Source: Chengkuizengella marina (GTDB taxonomy: Bacteria > Bacillota > Bacilli > Paenibacillales > KCTC-33759). Taken from it: a stretch of DNA of 61,854 bases. Below are positions 20,555-29,576 of this stretch, one piece after another. Both the position numbers and the translations under genes were made by a program. The DNA lies in NCBI RefSeq assembly GCF_009910845.1, contig NZ_SIJB01000056.1:1-61854 (forward strand), in the 5' to 3' direction. Under the pieces are notes generated by a model, which worked only from the letters and a program-made list of their open reading frames with translations, was not told the DNA's origin and made no database searches. Each line of letters begins with the position of its first letter. Positions within the stretch are counted from its first letter, which is position 1.

Positions 20555-21289
20555 ATGATTAATAAAAATTCTCCATTACCTATTTATTATCAACTCGCTG
20601 AACTGATTAAAGGAAAGATAGTGAATGGGGACATACAAGCAGGGGATTTGATTCCTTCTGAGCGCCAATTTTCAGAACAGTTTGATATCAGTCGCATGAC
20701 GGTAAGACAAGCCATTAACAATCTAGTTAATGAGGGCTATTTATATAGACATAAAGGAAAAGGTACATATGTTACAAGCAAAAAACTAGAACATAAATTT
20801 ATTGGTGAATTAACGAGTTTTACAGAGGATATGAAACAAGAAGGTTACGAGCCAAGTAGTCAGTGGATTCATTTTGACAAAATTCCAGCTTCTAAAGAAA
20901 TAGCCAACTATTTAAAAATTGAATCGAATGAACCAGTGTATGAAATGAAACGTGTGCGCTTAGCAGATCAAGTACCGATTGCCATTGAAACGGTTTATAT
21001 GTCAGCACAGCTCATACCCAATTTAACTCCACAACAAATGGAACAACAATCATTATATCAGTATATTGAAAAACAATATGGAGTGAACATAGTGGATGGA
21101 GTGCAAACAATAGAATCAACCATTGCTTCAGAACAAGAAGCCATTTTATTGGAAATACCAGAGGGAGCACCTATATTACGCATGCAGCAACAAACTTTTT
21201 TAGAAGGTAAAACACCTTTGGAATTTGTTATTTCTTCCTATCGTGCCGATCGGTATAAGTTTACGATTGAAATAAGAAGGACGTTTTAA
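20555..21289 (+). CDS. nagR: GntR/HutC-family repressor of amino-sugar genes
   Basis: A 244-residue regulator with an N-terminal winged helix (about 8-72; PSERQFSEQFDISRMTVRQA recognition region) and a C-terminal UTRA effector domain (about 90-235). This is the layout of NagR/YvoA, which senses glucosamine- or N-acetylglucosamine-6-phosphate. Its place after nagB and the operator upstream of nagB make it an autoregulated repressor of this operon. Confidence 0.9.
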   Translation: MINKNSPLPIYYQLAELIKGKIVNGDIQAGDLIPSERQFSEQFDISRMTVRQAINNLVNEGYLYRHKGKGTYVTSKKLEHKFIGELTSFTEDMKQEGYEPSSQWIHFDKIPASKEIANYLKIESNEPVYEMKRVRLADQVPIAIETVYMSAQLIPNLTPQQMEQQSLYQYIEKQYGVNIVDGVQTIESTIASEQEAILLEIPEGAPILRMQQQTFLEGKTPLEFVISSYRADRYKFTIEIRRTF

Positions 21290-21472
21290 ATTTTGAATGC
21301 GAAGGAAAATTGGCTCTGAAAGCCCAACATTATCTTTTCCTATCTGAATAACTGAATCATTAGAAATAAATGAGATCTTCAAGTTATCATATTCTGCTAT
21401 TACGATTTTGGAAGTTGATCCAAGAACTGGGGAATAACAAAGAAGTAATATGGGGTGTTTAATATTCCGGGC

Positions 21473-21523
21473 CCCACAAAAGTACTAGGTATATACTGCA
21501 AAGATTAGCTTCACTTTTGTGGG
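21473..21523 (-). repeat. Short copy of structured repeat (internally deleted)
   Basis: CCCACAAAAGT (21473-21483) is the exact inverted complement of ACTTTTGTGGG (21513-21523). Read on the minus strand, the ends (ACAAAAGTGAAG at one side and GTACTTTTGTGGGG at the other) match the flanks of the element at 27834-27942, but the internal hairpin/pseudoknot section is absent. It lies between the convergent nagR and pbpG genes. Confidence 0.6.
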
Positions 21524-21528
21524 TATAC

Positions 21529-23547
21529 TTAGTTATTCCACCAGCGTTTCAAGTCGTTCCACCATGATGATTCTTCACTCTCTACACCTTCCTGCTGCGT
21601 TACTGAATCAAGATCAGAATCGTTTGAAGAATGGATGGAACAATATTCTGTAGGTTCCGTCCCTCTAACGAAAGTTTCTAATCGAGAATCAGGACAATCC
21701 TCTGAAGCTAATTTTCCTGATTTTACATCTACATATACACTCACTACTTCATCTGGTACTGGGAATAGTTTTGGCGGAATAGCTTCAAGAGTTCGCTCTG
21801 TAAATTCAGCAAATATGGGAGATGCCAACGTAGACTCCACTGGACTAATCGTTAAATCTTTATCATATCCGATCCAAACTGCTGTAGAAAGCTCGGGAGT
21901 AAAACCAACCATCCACGCATCTGTATTTGTCGTGCCTGTTTTTGCTGCAACAGGTCTTTTTAGTATGTTGGAAACGCGATTGCCTGTCCCACCTGAATCA
22001 AAAATACCTTTCATCAAATTCGTCATGATATAAGTGTACTCAGGTTCCATTACTTTTTCTATATGAGGTTCAGCTTCAAAAAGAATATTTCCAAAGGCAT
22101 CCTCTATTCGTAGAATGGCAATAGGTTCTGCTTTTATTCCCTGGTTTGCAATCGTACCAAAAGCATACGCCATTTCAAATGGACTAACAGGATAAGTTCC
22201 TAAGGCTAAAGAAGGCAATGGTTCCATCGGACTAGTAATTCCTAATGTACGGGCAGTTGATATGACATTTTCTGCACCGATCTGCATAATTGCATTCACC
22301 GCAAATATGTTATCTGATTCCGCAATCGCTTGACGTAGATCTATATAATCATGTGGATATTTGTCTCCAAAATTACTAGGCATGTATGATTTTTTACCAT
22401 TATCGTAAGAAAATGCTGTAGGTTCACTTTTGAATTGTGAAACAGCAGTCAGTTCATTTAACTGAAGCGCAGTTAAATATAAAACCGGCTTAAAGGCTGA
22501 TCCTGGCTGACGGGTATTTGCAAAGACTCGATTATATTGATTTTTTTCATAATTTGAACCACCTACCATTGCTTTTACATACCCATTTCTTGGATCAATA
22601 GAAATTAAAGCGACTTGTAATTCGTTTTTATCTTCCATTTTTTCTTCAACGATTTCTTCAGCTATTTTTTGAGCGTTTATATCTAAAGTGGTGTAAATTT
22701 GATAGCCACCTTGATTAAAATCATCTTCATCTATATTTATTCTATCCATTGCCAGTTTACGAACATAGTCGACAAAATAAGGTGCAAAGGCTTTACTATT
22801 TTTCTCACTTGAACTGAAATTTAACTTCTCTTGATAAGCAGCATCTGCTTCTTGATCAGAAATTAAGCCGGAATTGACCATGGCTTGTAGTACTATATAT
22901 TGTCTATTTTTTGAGTTTTCAAAATCTAAGAACGGTGAATAGTAGGCTGGTCCCTTGGGAATTCCAGCAATGAGTGTGCTTTCAGCTAAAGTTAAATCTT
23001 TGGCATCCTTATTGAAAAAGTGTTGTGAAGCGGCTTGAATTCCATATGTGGCATGCCCATAATAAATTTCATTTAAATATAATTCCAAAATCTCTTTTTT
23101 AGTATATTTCATCTCTAATTGAATCGTATATATGGCCTCTTTTATTTTTCTAGTCCAAGTTTTTTCATGTGTCAAATATAAATTTCTTGCAAGCTGCTGA
23201 GTAATCGTGCTAGCTCCCTGTCCTTTATCCATGTTTTGCAAATTAACAATGGCTGCGCGTGTAACTCCTTTTAAATCAAAACCAAAATGATCAAAGTAGC
23301 GATGGTCTTCAACAGCCAATGTAGCTTGGATGACATAAGTGGAGATCTCATCTAAGGATACAACTTCTCGATTCTCACCAACATAAAAACGATCAATGAC
23401 TTGTCCTTGCAGATCATATACATAAGACGTTTGAGGTATACTCGTAACTGGAAGTGGTTGGGTTCTCAAATAGATCAAAAAAACAACAAAACTAATCGTG
23501 CAAATGATAAATAATGAAAAAAGAATCGACGCCATTTTTTTAAGCAT
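21529..23547 (-). CDS. pbpG: Class A penicillin-binding protein, PbpG-like
   Basis: A 672-residue bifunctional peptidoglycan synthase with a signal-anchor helix (about 6-27). The glycosyltransferase domain has catalytic Glu80 in AVEDHRYFDHFG and the STITQQLARN block. The transpeptidase domain has active Ser350/Lys353, SDN at 411-413 and KTG at 536-538. In B. subtilis pbpG (PBP2d, ywhE) lies beside ywhD and speE and acts in forespore germ-wall synthesis; the same neighbourhood here supports that assignment. The tail is acidic and serine-rich. It is transcribed divergently from speE. Confidence 0.87.
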   Translation of the reverse strand: MLKKMASILFSLFIICTISFVVFLIYLRTQPLPVTSIPQTSYVYDLQGQVIDRFYVGENREVVSLDEISTYVIQATLAVEDHRYFDHFGFDLKGVTRAAIVNLQNMDKGQGASTITQQLARNLYLTHEKTWTRKIKEAIYTIQLEMKYTKKEILELYLNEIYYGHATYGIQAASQHFFNKDAKDLTLAESTLIAGIPKGPAYYSPFLDFENSKNRQYIVLQAMVNSGLISDQEADAAYQEKLNFSSSEKNSKAFAPYFVDYVRKLAMDRINIDEDDFNQGGYQIYTTLDINAQKIAEEIVEEKMEDKNELQVALISIDPRNGYVKAMVGGSNYEKNQYNRVFANTRQPGSAFKPVLYLTALQLNELTAVSQFKSEPTAFSYDNGKKSYMPSNFGDKYPHDYIDLRQAIAESDNIFAVNAIMQIGAENVISTARTLGITSPMEPLPSLALGTYPVSPFEMAYAFGTIANQGIKAEPIAILRIEDAFGNILFEAEPHIEKVMEPEYTYIMTNLMKGIFDSGGTGNRVSNILKRPVAAKTGTTNTDAWMVGFTPELSTAVWIGYDKDLTISPVESTLASPIFAEFTERTLEAIPPKLFPVPDEVVSVYVDVKSGKLASEDCPDSRLETFVRGTEPTEYCSIHSSNDSDLDSVTQQEGVESEESSWWNDLKRWWNN

Positions 23548-23694
23548 ATGAATCCCTCCTTTCTAAACAAACTCTATATTATCTAGTATGGAAAAACTTA
23601 ACACTTACTATTCAACATTTTCACGAATAATAAACAGTAACCTCAAAACGTTTGCCTGAGAGAGGTATTCTAAAAAGAAAAAACGGATAATTTG

Positions 23695-23722
23695 TTGCAT
23701 TTTAAAAAGGATAAACTATAAT
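23695..23722 (+). promoter_or_regulatory. Sigma-A promoter of speE
   Basis: TTGCAT (23695-23700) and TATAAT (23717-23722) are separated by 16 bases, 46 bases upstream of the speE start. Confidence 0.7.
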
Positions 23723-23768
23723 ACAAGCTAGAATAAAAAATATTGAGTTAGGAAGAAGGAAGAAACAA

Positions 23769-24602
23769 ATGGAATTATGGTATACGGAAAAACAAACAGA
23801 CCATTTTGGAATTACAGCAAAAATTAAACAAACTTTAGTGGAGGAACAGACAGATTTCCAACACTTAGCCATTATAGATACAGTTGAATTTGGACGTATG
23901 TTAGTCTTAGACGGAATGGTTATGACTACAATCAAAGATGAATTTGTTTATCATGAAATGGTTGCCCATCCAGTGTTACATACACATCCAAACCCTAAAC
24001 ATGTACTTGTAGTTGGTGGTGGAGATGGAGGAGTCATTCGAGAGGTTCTAAAACATCCAGAAGTAGAAAAGGCTGTTTTGGTTGAAATTGACGGGAAAGT
24101 TATCGAATACTCTAAAAAATATTTACCTGAAATAGCGGGCGAGTTAAACAATCCTCGAGTAGAAGTCATTGTAAACGATGGTTACATGCATATTCATGAA
24201 AATAAAAATACGTACGATGTCATTATGGTAGATTCTACGGAGCCAGTAGGACCTGCAGTTCAATTGTTTGAAAAAGGATTTTATCAAGGTATTTATGATG
24301 CATTAAAAGAAGACGGGATTTTCGTCGCTCAAACAGATAATCCATGGTTTAAAGGGGATTTGATTCAGAAAGTCAATCAAGATGTAAAAGAGATTTTTCC
24401 GATTGTAAAAGTATATCAAGCTAATATTCCTACGTATCCAAGTGGATTGTGGACTTTTACGATGGGAAGCAAAACGGTTGATCCTTTAAATATAGATGAA
24501 AATAATATTCCTGAATTGCCAACAAAATATTATACGCCTAGATTACACAAGGCTGTGTTTGCTTTGCCTAGATTTGTAGAAGATTTAGTGAACCCTAAAT
24601 AA
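23769..24602 (+). CDS. speE: Spermidine synthase (polyamine aminopropyltransferase)
   Basis: A 277-residue enzyme that transfers the aminopropyl group of decarboxylated S-adenosylmethionine to putrescine. The VVGGGDGG nucleotide-binding loop, [11 protein letters not shown] and the catalytic-region [10 protein letters not shown] are all present. speB follows 53 bases later, forming the agmatine-to-putrescine-to-spermidine pair. Length is normal. Confidence 0.95.
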   Translation: MELWYTEKQTDHFGITAKIKQTLVEEQTDFQHLAIIDTVEFGRMLVLDGMVMTTIKDEFVYHEMVAHPVLHTHPNPKHVLVVGGGDGGVIREVLKHPEVEKAVLVEIDGKVIEYSKKYLPEIAGELNNPRVEVIVNDGYMHIHENKNTYDVIMVDSTEPVGPAVQLFEKGFYQGIYDALKEDGIFVAQTDNPWFKGDLIQKVNQDVKEIFPIVKVYQANIPTYPSGLWTFTMGSKTVDPLNIDENNIPELPTKYYTPRLHKAVFALPRFVEDLVNPK

Positions 24603-24655
24603 CAAGGATAATGGGATAACATACACAGAAGTAGATGAATGAAGGAAGTGGACTT

Positions 24656-25525
24656 ATGCGATTAAATGAAGCTTATTCTGGAAAAGTATTTATCAATAGT
24701 TCTAATGATTATGAAAATTCACGGGCAATTATATATGGAATGCCTATGGATTTTACGGTAAGTTTTCGTCCAGGTTCCCGTTTTGGTCCTGCTAGAATAC
24801 GTGAAGCCTCTATTGGTTTGGAGGAATACAGTCCTTATTTAGATCTTTCTATTGAAGACATTACTTATTTTGACGCGGGAGATTTAATGCTTCCATTTGG
24901 AAATGCATCACGTAGCTTGGACATGATAGGAGAGTATGTAGGAGGTTTGCTGCGAGATGGTAAATTCCCACTAGGTTTAGGTGGGGAGCATTTAGTCACT
25001 TGGCCAGTTATAAGAGAAATGTACAAAAAATACCCTGATCTAGCGCTTATTCATATTGATGCCCATGCAGATCTACGTGATCAGTATGAAGGAGAAGTGC
25101 TTTCTCATTCAACACCAGTAAAAAAAGCAGTGGAGCTAATGGGGGGGCGTAACATTTATCAGTATGGCATTCGCTCAGGAAGCCGTGAAGAATTTAAGTT
25201 TGGAAAAGAACATGTGAACTTCCACCCTTTTGAAGTATTAGTACCATTAAAGAAAAGTTTGCCTAGTTTAGCAGGACGACCCATTTACGTGACCATTGAT
25301 ATTGATGTTTTAGATCCTTCCGCAGCACCTGGAACCGGTACGGCTGAAGCTGGTGGCATTACTTCAAAAGAATTGATAGCGGCAATACATGAAATTTCTC
25401 AATCAGATGTAAAGGTTGTTGGGGCAGATGTAGTAGAAGTAGCTCCAATTTATGATCCAACAGAGCAAACACCGATAGTTGCTTCAAAATTAATTCGTGA
25501 AATGTTGTTAGGTTTTGTAAAATAA
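24656..25525 (+). CDS. speB: Agmatinase
   Basis: A 289-residue ureohydrolase that cleaves agmatine to putrescine and urea, using two manganese ions. The metal ligands sit in GGEHLV, HIDAHADLRD and DIDVLDPS. The ATG at 24656 follows AAGGAAGTGG and gives the MRLNEAYSGKVF N-terminus typical of Bacillus SpeB; an in-frame upstream ATG at 24635 is less likely. It supplies the putrescine used by SpeE. Confidence 0.94.
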   Translation: MRLNEAYSGKVFINSSNDYENSRAIIYGMPMDFTVSFRPGSRFGPARIREASIGLEEYSPYLDLSIEDITYFDAGDLMLPFGNASRSLDMIGEYVGGLLRDGKFPLGLGGEHLVTWPVIREMYKKYPDLALIHIDAHADLRDQYEGEVLSHSTPVKKAVELMGGRNIYQYGIRSGSREEFKFGKEHVNFHPFEVLVPLKKSLPSLAGRPIYVTIDIDVLDPSAAPGTGTAEAGGITSKELIAAIHEISQSDVKVVGADVVEVAPIYDPTEQTPIVASKLIREMLLGFVK

Positions 25526-25573
25526 GAACCTCAATCTCAATTTTGTCTAGTAAGAGAAACCAGTTGTAACTTC

Positions 25574-25583
25574 ATGATATAAT
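25574..25583 (+). promoter_or_regulatory. Extended -10 promoter of ywiB-argS
   Basis: ATGATATAAT contains a perfect TATAAT (25578-25583) with the TGN extension immediately upstream. No clear -35 is visible at 17 bases, which is common for extended -10 promoters. Confidence 0.6.
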
Positions 25584-25614
25584 GGACTAACAAGGTTAAA
25601 TAGGAGTGTTAAAT

Positions 25615-26034
25615 ATGTCAGAAAATAAAAAAGTCTCTTTACGTATTGAAAGTATTAGTGATGAACAACAAATTGTTCAAAATGTAACGGGAGATTATTT
25701 TCAAAAGGGTGACTCTGTTTATTATCGCTATGAAGAACCTGATCATAACATGGGTAGAACCAATACAACGATAAAAATTAAAGCAAATGACATTAGAGTT
25801 GTCCGACATGGGGATACTCAATCCGAGCAATCATTTCAACTTGATAGTTTACAGCCAGGTTATTATCATACAGCTACAGGAAAAATGAACATATCAAATA
25901 GGGCGACTGAAATAAATATTGAATTGGATCAAGGTTATGGGCAAATCTCTTGGTCTTATGAATTATATTTAAACGATGAACATGCCGGAGATTTTAAATT
26001 AAAGATTGAAATACAGGAGGCGACTGAGTTGTGA
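25615..26034 (+). CDS. ywiB: DUF1934 (YwiB-like) beta-barrel protein
   Basis: A 139-residue, beta-rich soluble protein of the DUF1934 family, which in Bacillus sits directly before argS. It overlaps the argS start by four bases (GTGA). The ATG follows AGGAGTG. Function unknown; calycin-like ligand binding has been suggested for the family from its beta-barrel fold. Confidence 0.82.
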   Translation: MSENKKVSLRIESISDEQQIVQNVTGDYFQKGDSVYYRYEEPDHNMGRTNTTIKIKANDIRVVRHGDTQSEQSFQLDSLQPGYYHTATGKMNISNRATEINIELDQGYGQISWSYELYLNDEHAGDFKLKIEIQEATEL

Positions 26035-27707
26035 GTATTTTAGAAAAAGTAAAGGTTAAACTTATACAATCTATTAATAAAGCGGTTATGTCCGCTGAGA
26101 TAATTTCAGTTGATCAGTTGCCTGAAGTAGGTCTTGAAGTACCAAAAGATAAATCATTTGGGGACTTTTCAACAAATATTGCGATGCAGTTAACGCGAAT
26201 TGCTAAAAGAAATCCTAGACAAATTGCAGAACAAATCAAAGAAAATCTTGATTATGTAGAAGCAGGCGTTGAGAATGTAGAAATTGCAGGGCCTGGTTTT
26301 ATCAATTTTTATTTAGATAAAAGTTATTTACATAAAGTGATTTCAGATGTATTAGAGAAGGGAACTAGATACGGGGCTCTTCAAGTTGGAAATAATGAAA
26401 AGATTCAAGTTGAGTTTGTCAGTGCAAATCCAACAGGCAGCCTGCACTTAGGACATGCTCGTGGTGCAGCAGTAGGGGATGCATTAAGTAATTTGCTAGA
26501 TTTTGCAGGTTATGATGTATCGAGAGAATATTATATAAATGATGCTGGAAATCAGATTGATAATTTAGCTAAATCTATTGAAGCAAGATATATGGAGCAG
26601 TTAGGCAAAGCTTTGAATATGCCTGAAGATGGGTATTTTGGTGAAGATATCATTCAATTTGCAAAAGAATTAGTCTCCGTAGAGAGTGACCGTCTTCTTT
26701 CACTTGATGATAACGAGAAGTTTGAATATTTTAAACGATTCGGATTAGAAAAAGAATTACAAAAGCTTAAAAATGATTTAACACGTTTTGGAGTAGAGTT
26801 TGATGTTTGGTTTAGTGAAACTTCTCTATATCAAGATAAAAAAACAGATGCCGTTTTAGAGGAGCTTGATAAGCAGGGCCATACATACGAACAAGATGGT
26901 GCAAAGTGGCTTCGAACAACGCCATTTGGTGACGATAAAGATCGTGTATTAATTAAAAAAGATGGTTCTTTTACGTATTTAACACCAGATATTGCTTATC
27001 ATAAAGATAAATTTAATCGTGGATTTAATCAACTTATTAACATTTGGGGAGCAGATCACCATGGTTATATTCCTAGAATGAGAGCCGCAATAACTGCATT
27101 AGGATATGAACCTAATCAATTAACGGTGCTTATTTCTCAAATGGTAAGCTTGTTTCAAAACGGTGAAAAGGTAAAAATGTCGAAAAGAACAGGCAAAGCG
27201 GTCACAATGAAGGAGTTAATGGATGAAGTGGGGGTAGATGCGATTCGTTATTTCTTTACGATGCGTAGTATTGATTCTCATCTTGATTTTGATATGGATT
27301 TAGCGATCTCTACCTCAAATGAAAATCCAGTGTATTATGTACAATATGCTTATGCACGTATATGTAGCATTTTTCGTCAAGCAAATGAACAAGGAATTAC
27401 AATTTTGCCATTGGAACAGATTGAACTTAGCTTATTAAATACAGCGTCAGAATTTAATTTATTGTTAAAAGTAGCTACATTGTATGATGAAGTTCAAGTT
27501 GCAACAGAACAATATGCACCACATCGTATTATTCGATATGTGTATGAGTTAGCCTCTCTTTTCCACAGTTATTATAAAGCAGAAAGAGTTATTTTAGAGG
27601 ATGATGAGAAACTGACTCAAGCGAGATTAATTCTTCTATCTGCATTGAAAACTGTATTTGAAAATTGTTTTAAAATTATTGGAATATCTGCACCTGAGAA
27701 AATGTAA
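26031..27707 (+). CDS. argS: Arginyl-tRNA synthetase
   Basis: A 558-residue class I synthetase. The N-terminal Add-1 domain is followed by the HIGH-type motif HLGH (in NPTGSLHLGHARG), the KMSKR-type loop (KMSKRTGK) and the helical DALR anticodon-binding domain. It starts with GTG inside the ywiB stop codon. The two structured repeats begin only four bases after its stop. Confidence 0.96.
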   Translation: MSILEKVKVKLIQSINKAVMSAEIISVDQLPEVGLEVPKDKSFGDFSTNIAMQLTRIAKRNPRQIAEQIKENLDYVEAGVENVEIAGPGFINFYLDKSYLHKVISDVLEKGTRYGALQVGNNEKIQVEFVSANPTGSLHLGHARGAAVGDALSNLLDFAGYDVSREYYINDAGNQIDNLAKSIEARYMEQLGKALNMPEDGYFGEDIIQFAKELVSVESDRLLSLDDNEKFEYFKRFGLEKELQKLKNDLTRFGVEFDVWFSETSLYQDKKTDAVLEELDKQGHTYEQDGAKWLRTTPFGDDKDRVLIKKDGSFTYLTPDIAYHKDKFNRGFNQLINIWGADHHGYIPRMRAAITALGYEPNQLTVLISQMVSLFQNGEKVKMSKRTGKAVTMKELMDEVGVDAIRYFFTMRSIDSHLDFDMDLAISTSNENPVYYVQYAYARICSIFRQANEQGITILPLEQIELSLLNTASEFNLLLKVATLYDEVQVATEQYAPHRIIRYVYELASLFHSYYKAERVILEDDEKLTQARLILLSALKTVFENCFKIIGISAPEKM

Positions 27708-27711
27708 ATGC

Positions 27712-27815
27712 ACCCCAAAAAGTAATGTATCCCCAGTTCGTGGAAGAACTGGTGTCGAATTTGGCCACATGGATGTGGCAGTTCTTGTTCGACTATTACT
27801 TTTCGGGGACCCCAT
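27712..27815 (+). repeat. Structured repeat, copy A
   Basis: Outer arms CCCCAAAAAGTAAT (27713-27726) and ATTACTTTTCGGGG (27795-27808) are inverted repeats. Inside, AAGAACT (27744-27750) pairs AGTTCTT (27780-27786), enclosing the hairpin GCCACAT/ATGTGGC (27764-27779). GTCGAA (27754-27759), within the loop, is complementary to TTCGAC (27788-27793) beyond the stem, giving a pseudoknot-like layout. It has no coding potential. Confidence 0.75.
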
Positions 27816-27833
27816 AACACAAAGGAACATTTA

Positions 27834-27942
27834 CAAAAGTGAAGTACATCGTAGTTAGTACCCAGTTTAGGAAGGACTGGTGTCGATGTTAGCCACATGG
27901 ACGTGGCTGTCCTTAATCGACCGAGTACTTTTGCGGGACCCA
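27834..27942 (+). repeat. Structured repeat, copy B
   Basis: The second copy, in direct orientation to copy A. AAGGAC (27872-27877) pairs GTCCTT (27909-27914), around AGCCAC/GTGGCT (27891-27908). GTCGAT (27882-27887) pairs ATCGAC (27916-27921). Relative to copy A, both partners of several pairs have changed together. The 3' end GTACTTTTGCGGGACCC matches copy A and the short copy at 21.5 kb. Confidence 0.75.
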
Positions 27943-27960
27943 AGCAATTAGCACAGCAAA

Positions 27961-28003
27961 AAATAAGTGATCCCATGTGTTACTGAAGGGATCACTTATT
28001 TTT
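27961..28003. terminator. Bidirectional terminator between argS and protease gene
   Basis: A perfect 15-base stem, AAAATAAGTGATCCC (27961-27975) with GGGATCACTTATTTT (27989-28003), with A tracts on one side and T tracts on the other. It can end both convergent transcripts. Confidence 0.92.
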
Positions 28004-28012
28004 ATAGTTTTT

Positions 28013-29167
28013 TTATTTGGTCTTCAATTTTTTAACAGCTCTTATTGCTCGAATAGCATTAATCTCTTTTGGTATATTTTTTTTACTAGTTGAATTGCTC
28101 AGTGGTGTTCCTGTTTTCTTTAATATCGTTTTTATTTTTACGGGACTTAGTTTTGGATTAATGGATAACATTAGTGCTACAATGCCTGAGACATGAGAAG
28201 TAGCCATTGATGTTCCGTTTAATTCAACATATTTTCTATTAGGCCAGGTAGAGAAAATCCTTTCTCCCGGTGCGTATATATCAATATTTTTTCCTTTATT
28301 ACTGAAAGAGGCAAGACGTTTTTTTGTCGAGGTTGCCCCTACAGAAATCGTTGGTGTAAATCTAGCGGGATAATCTACGTTTTCTTTTTTTCCATCATTT
28401 CCTGAAGAAGCAACAGTGATGATCCCTAATTCATTTGCTTGTTTAATGGCATCTAATAAAGACTGGCTGCGATTACTCATTCCAAAGCTCATATTAATGA
28501 TGTTCATTTGATTTCTAATGCTCCACTCAATCGCTTGAATAATATCAGATGAATAAGCTGTTCCTCTATGATCAAATGCTTTGATTGGATATAATTCTGC
28601 TTGTGGAGCTGTCCCTACGATGCCCATTTTTTCATTTGAAGCAGCAATGGTGCCAGCAATATGAGTTCCATGACCGTTATCATCCCATGGAGGCATGTGT
28701 GGAAATATAAAATTGAACCCTCTACGTAACCGTTCCTTTAGGTCAGGATGATTAAAATCCACTCCTGTATCAATAACAGAAATTTTAATTCCATCACCTT
28801 TAGTGTATTTCCATACTTGAGGTGCTTTGATTTCTTGCACACCCCAAGGGATAGATGATTTTAATTCAGTTTCTATAGGAGCGAAGTTTGTTGGTGAGTG
28901 CATTTTTATTTTTGTATCCTTTTCAATGAATCGAATAGCCGGGTGACTTATAAGATTATTACTTGAGTGTAAGGGACAAGAAATAGCATGAATGATCCCA
29001 ATGGGTTGAATATGTGACAGTTTGGATAAAGAAGGTTTTAACTTTTTTATTTGACGTAAGCAACTTTGAAATTCTTTGCGATTATTGAATCGAATAATTT
29101 TACGTGTCACAGACTGCTTTGTAACAATATGATGATTTAAATATTTTAATAATTTGGAGAAATTCAA
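28013..29167 (-). CDS. Subtilisin-family serine protease (S8)
   Basis: A 384-residue S8 peptidase with the complete triad: Asp133 (VIDTGVD), His166 (DNGHGTH) and Ser320 (GTSMATSH), plus oxyanion Asn257 (SSGNDG). The first 100 residues look like a propeptide/inhibitor-type extension. They are very basic and lack a recognisable signal peptide, so export by the Sec route is uncertain. The start is a TTG about 8 bases after a GGGGGGAT ribosome site. Related intracellular or spore-associated subtilases are known in Bacillales. Confidence 0.87.
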   Translation of the reverse strand: MNFSKLLKYLNHHIVTKQSVTRKIIRFNNRKEFQSCLRQIKKLKPSLSKLSHIQPIGIIHAISCPLHSSNNLISHPAIRFIEKDTKIKMHSPTNFAPIETELKSSIPWGVQEIKAPQVWKYTKGDGIKISVIDTGVDFNHPDLKERLRRGFNFIFPHMPPWDDNGHGTHIAGTIAASNEKMGIVGTAPQAELYPIKAFDHRGTAYSSDIIQAIEWSIRNQMNIINMSFGMSNRSQSLLDAIKQANELGIITVASSGNDGKKENVDYPARFTPTISVGATSTKKRLASFSNKGKNIDIYAPGERIFSTWPNRKYVELNGTSMATSHVSGIVALMLSINPKLSPVKIKTILKKTGTPLSNSTSKKNIPKEINAIRAIRAVKKLKTK

Positions 29168-29576
29168 TTTGTTATCCCCCCTATGATGAGCATTTTAACT
29201 TGGATATTGCATTATATTATGTCATTTTTGCTCCGTTGGCTTTGGGGGAATGCCTTTTTTTATAATAATTGGGCATTCGATTAGGTCATAAATGGATTAT
29301 GGACATAGGATAAATAAAGAGAGGAAGCTCTCTCTTTATTATTCCGGGTTATGAATAGCTGATTCGTAACTATGCGGATACAGTCATAAGCGAAGAGTTA
29401 ATTGCTCTTCGCTTATTGTCAATTTAAAAACTAAACTATTTTAGACAAGAGATTTAAGTGTTAGTTGAAGCATTCTTGCATTTTAATGTAAAATAGGTTT
29501 TACTTAATGATGACAAAGATAAAAGTTCAATATACATATCATTTTTATTTATGTTGTGTGAAAGGTTGTGTTAGGA
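29168..29576. other. Gene-free stretch with three inverted repeats
   Basis: No gene is seen in 409 bases between the protease and rpoE. GAATGCC and GGCATTC at about 29249-29276 flank an AT-rich loop. AATAAAGAGAG/CTCTCTTTATT (29313-29340) is a perfect 11-base stem with a 6-base loop. ATAAGCGAAGAG/CTCTTCGCTTAT (29386-29416) is a perfect 12-base stem with a 7-base loop. The rpoE promoter must lie downstream of these but was not recognised. Confidence 0.6.

Noticed and set aside
21200-21460. Minus-strand frame antisense to the nagR 3' end, faintly like a small spore germination (GerP) protein
   Set aside because: It has no canonical start with a ribosome site, overlaps nagR by about 90 bases and the similarity is too weak to call by eye; it could be a remnant.
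27712-27942. CRISPR array or tRNA-like element
   Set aside because: Only two copies about 120 bases apart, each internally palindromic and diverged, with no spacers of uniform length and no cas genes; no cloverleaf or CCA end.
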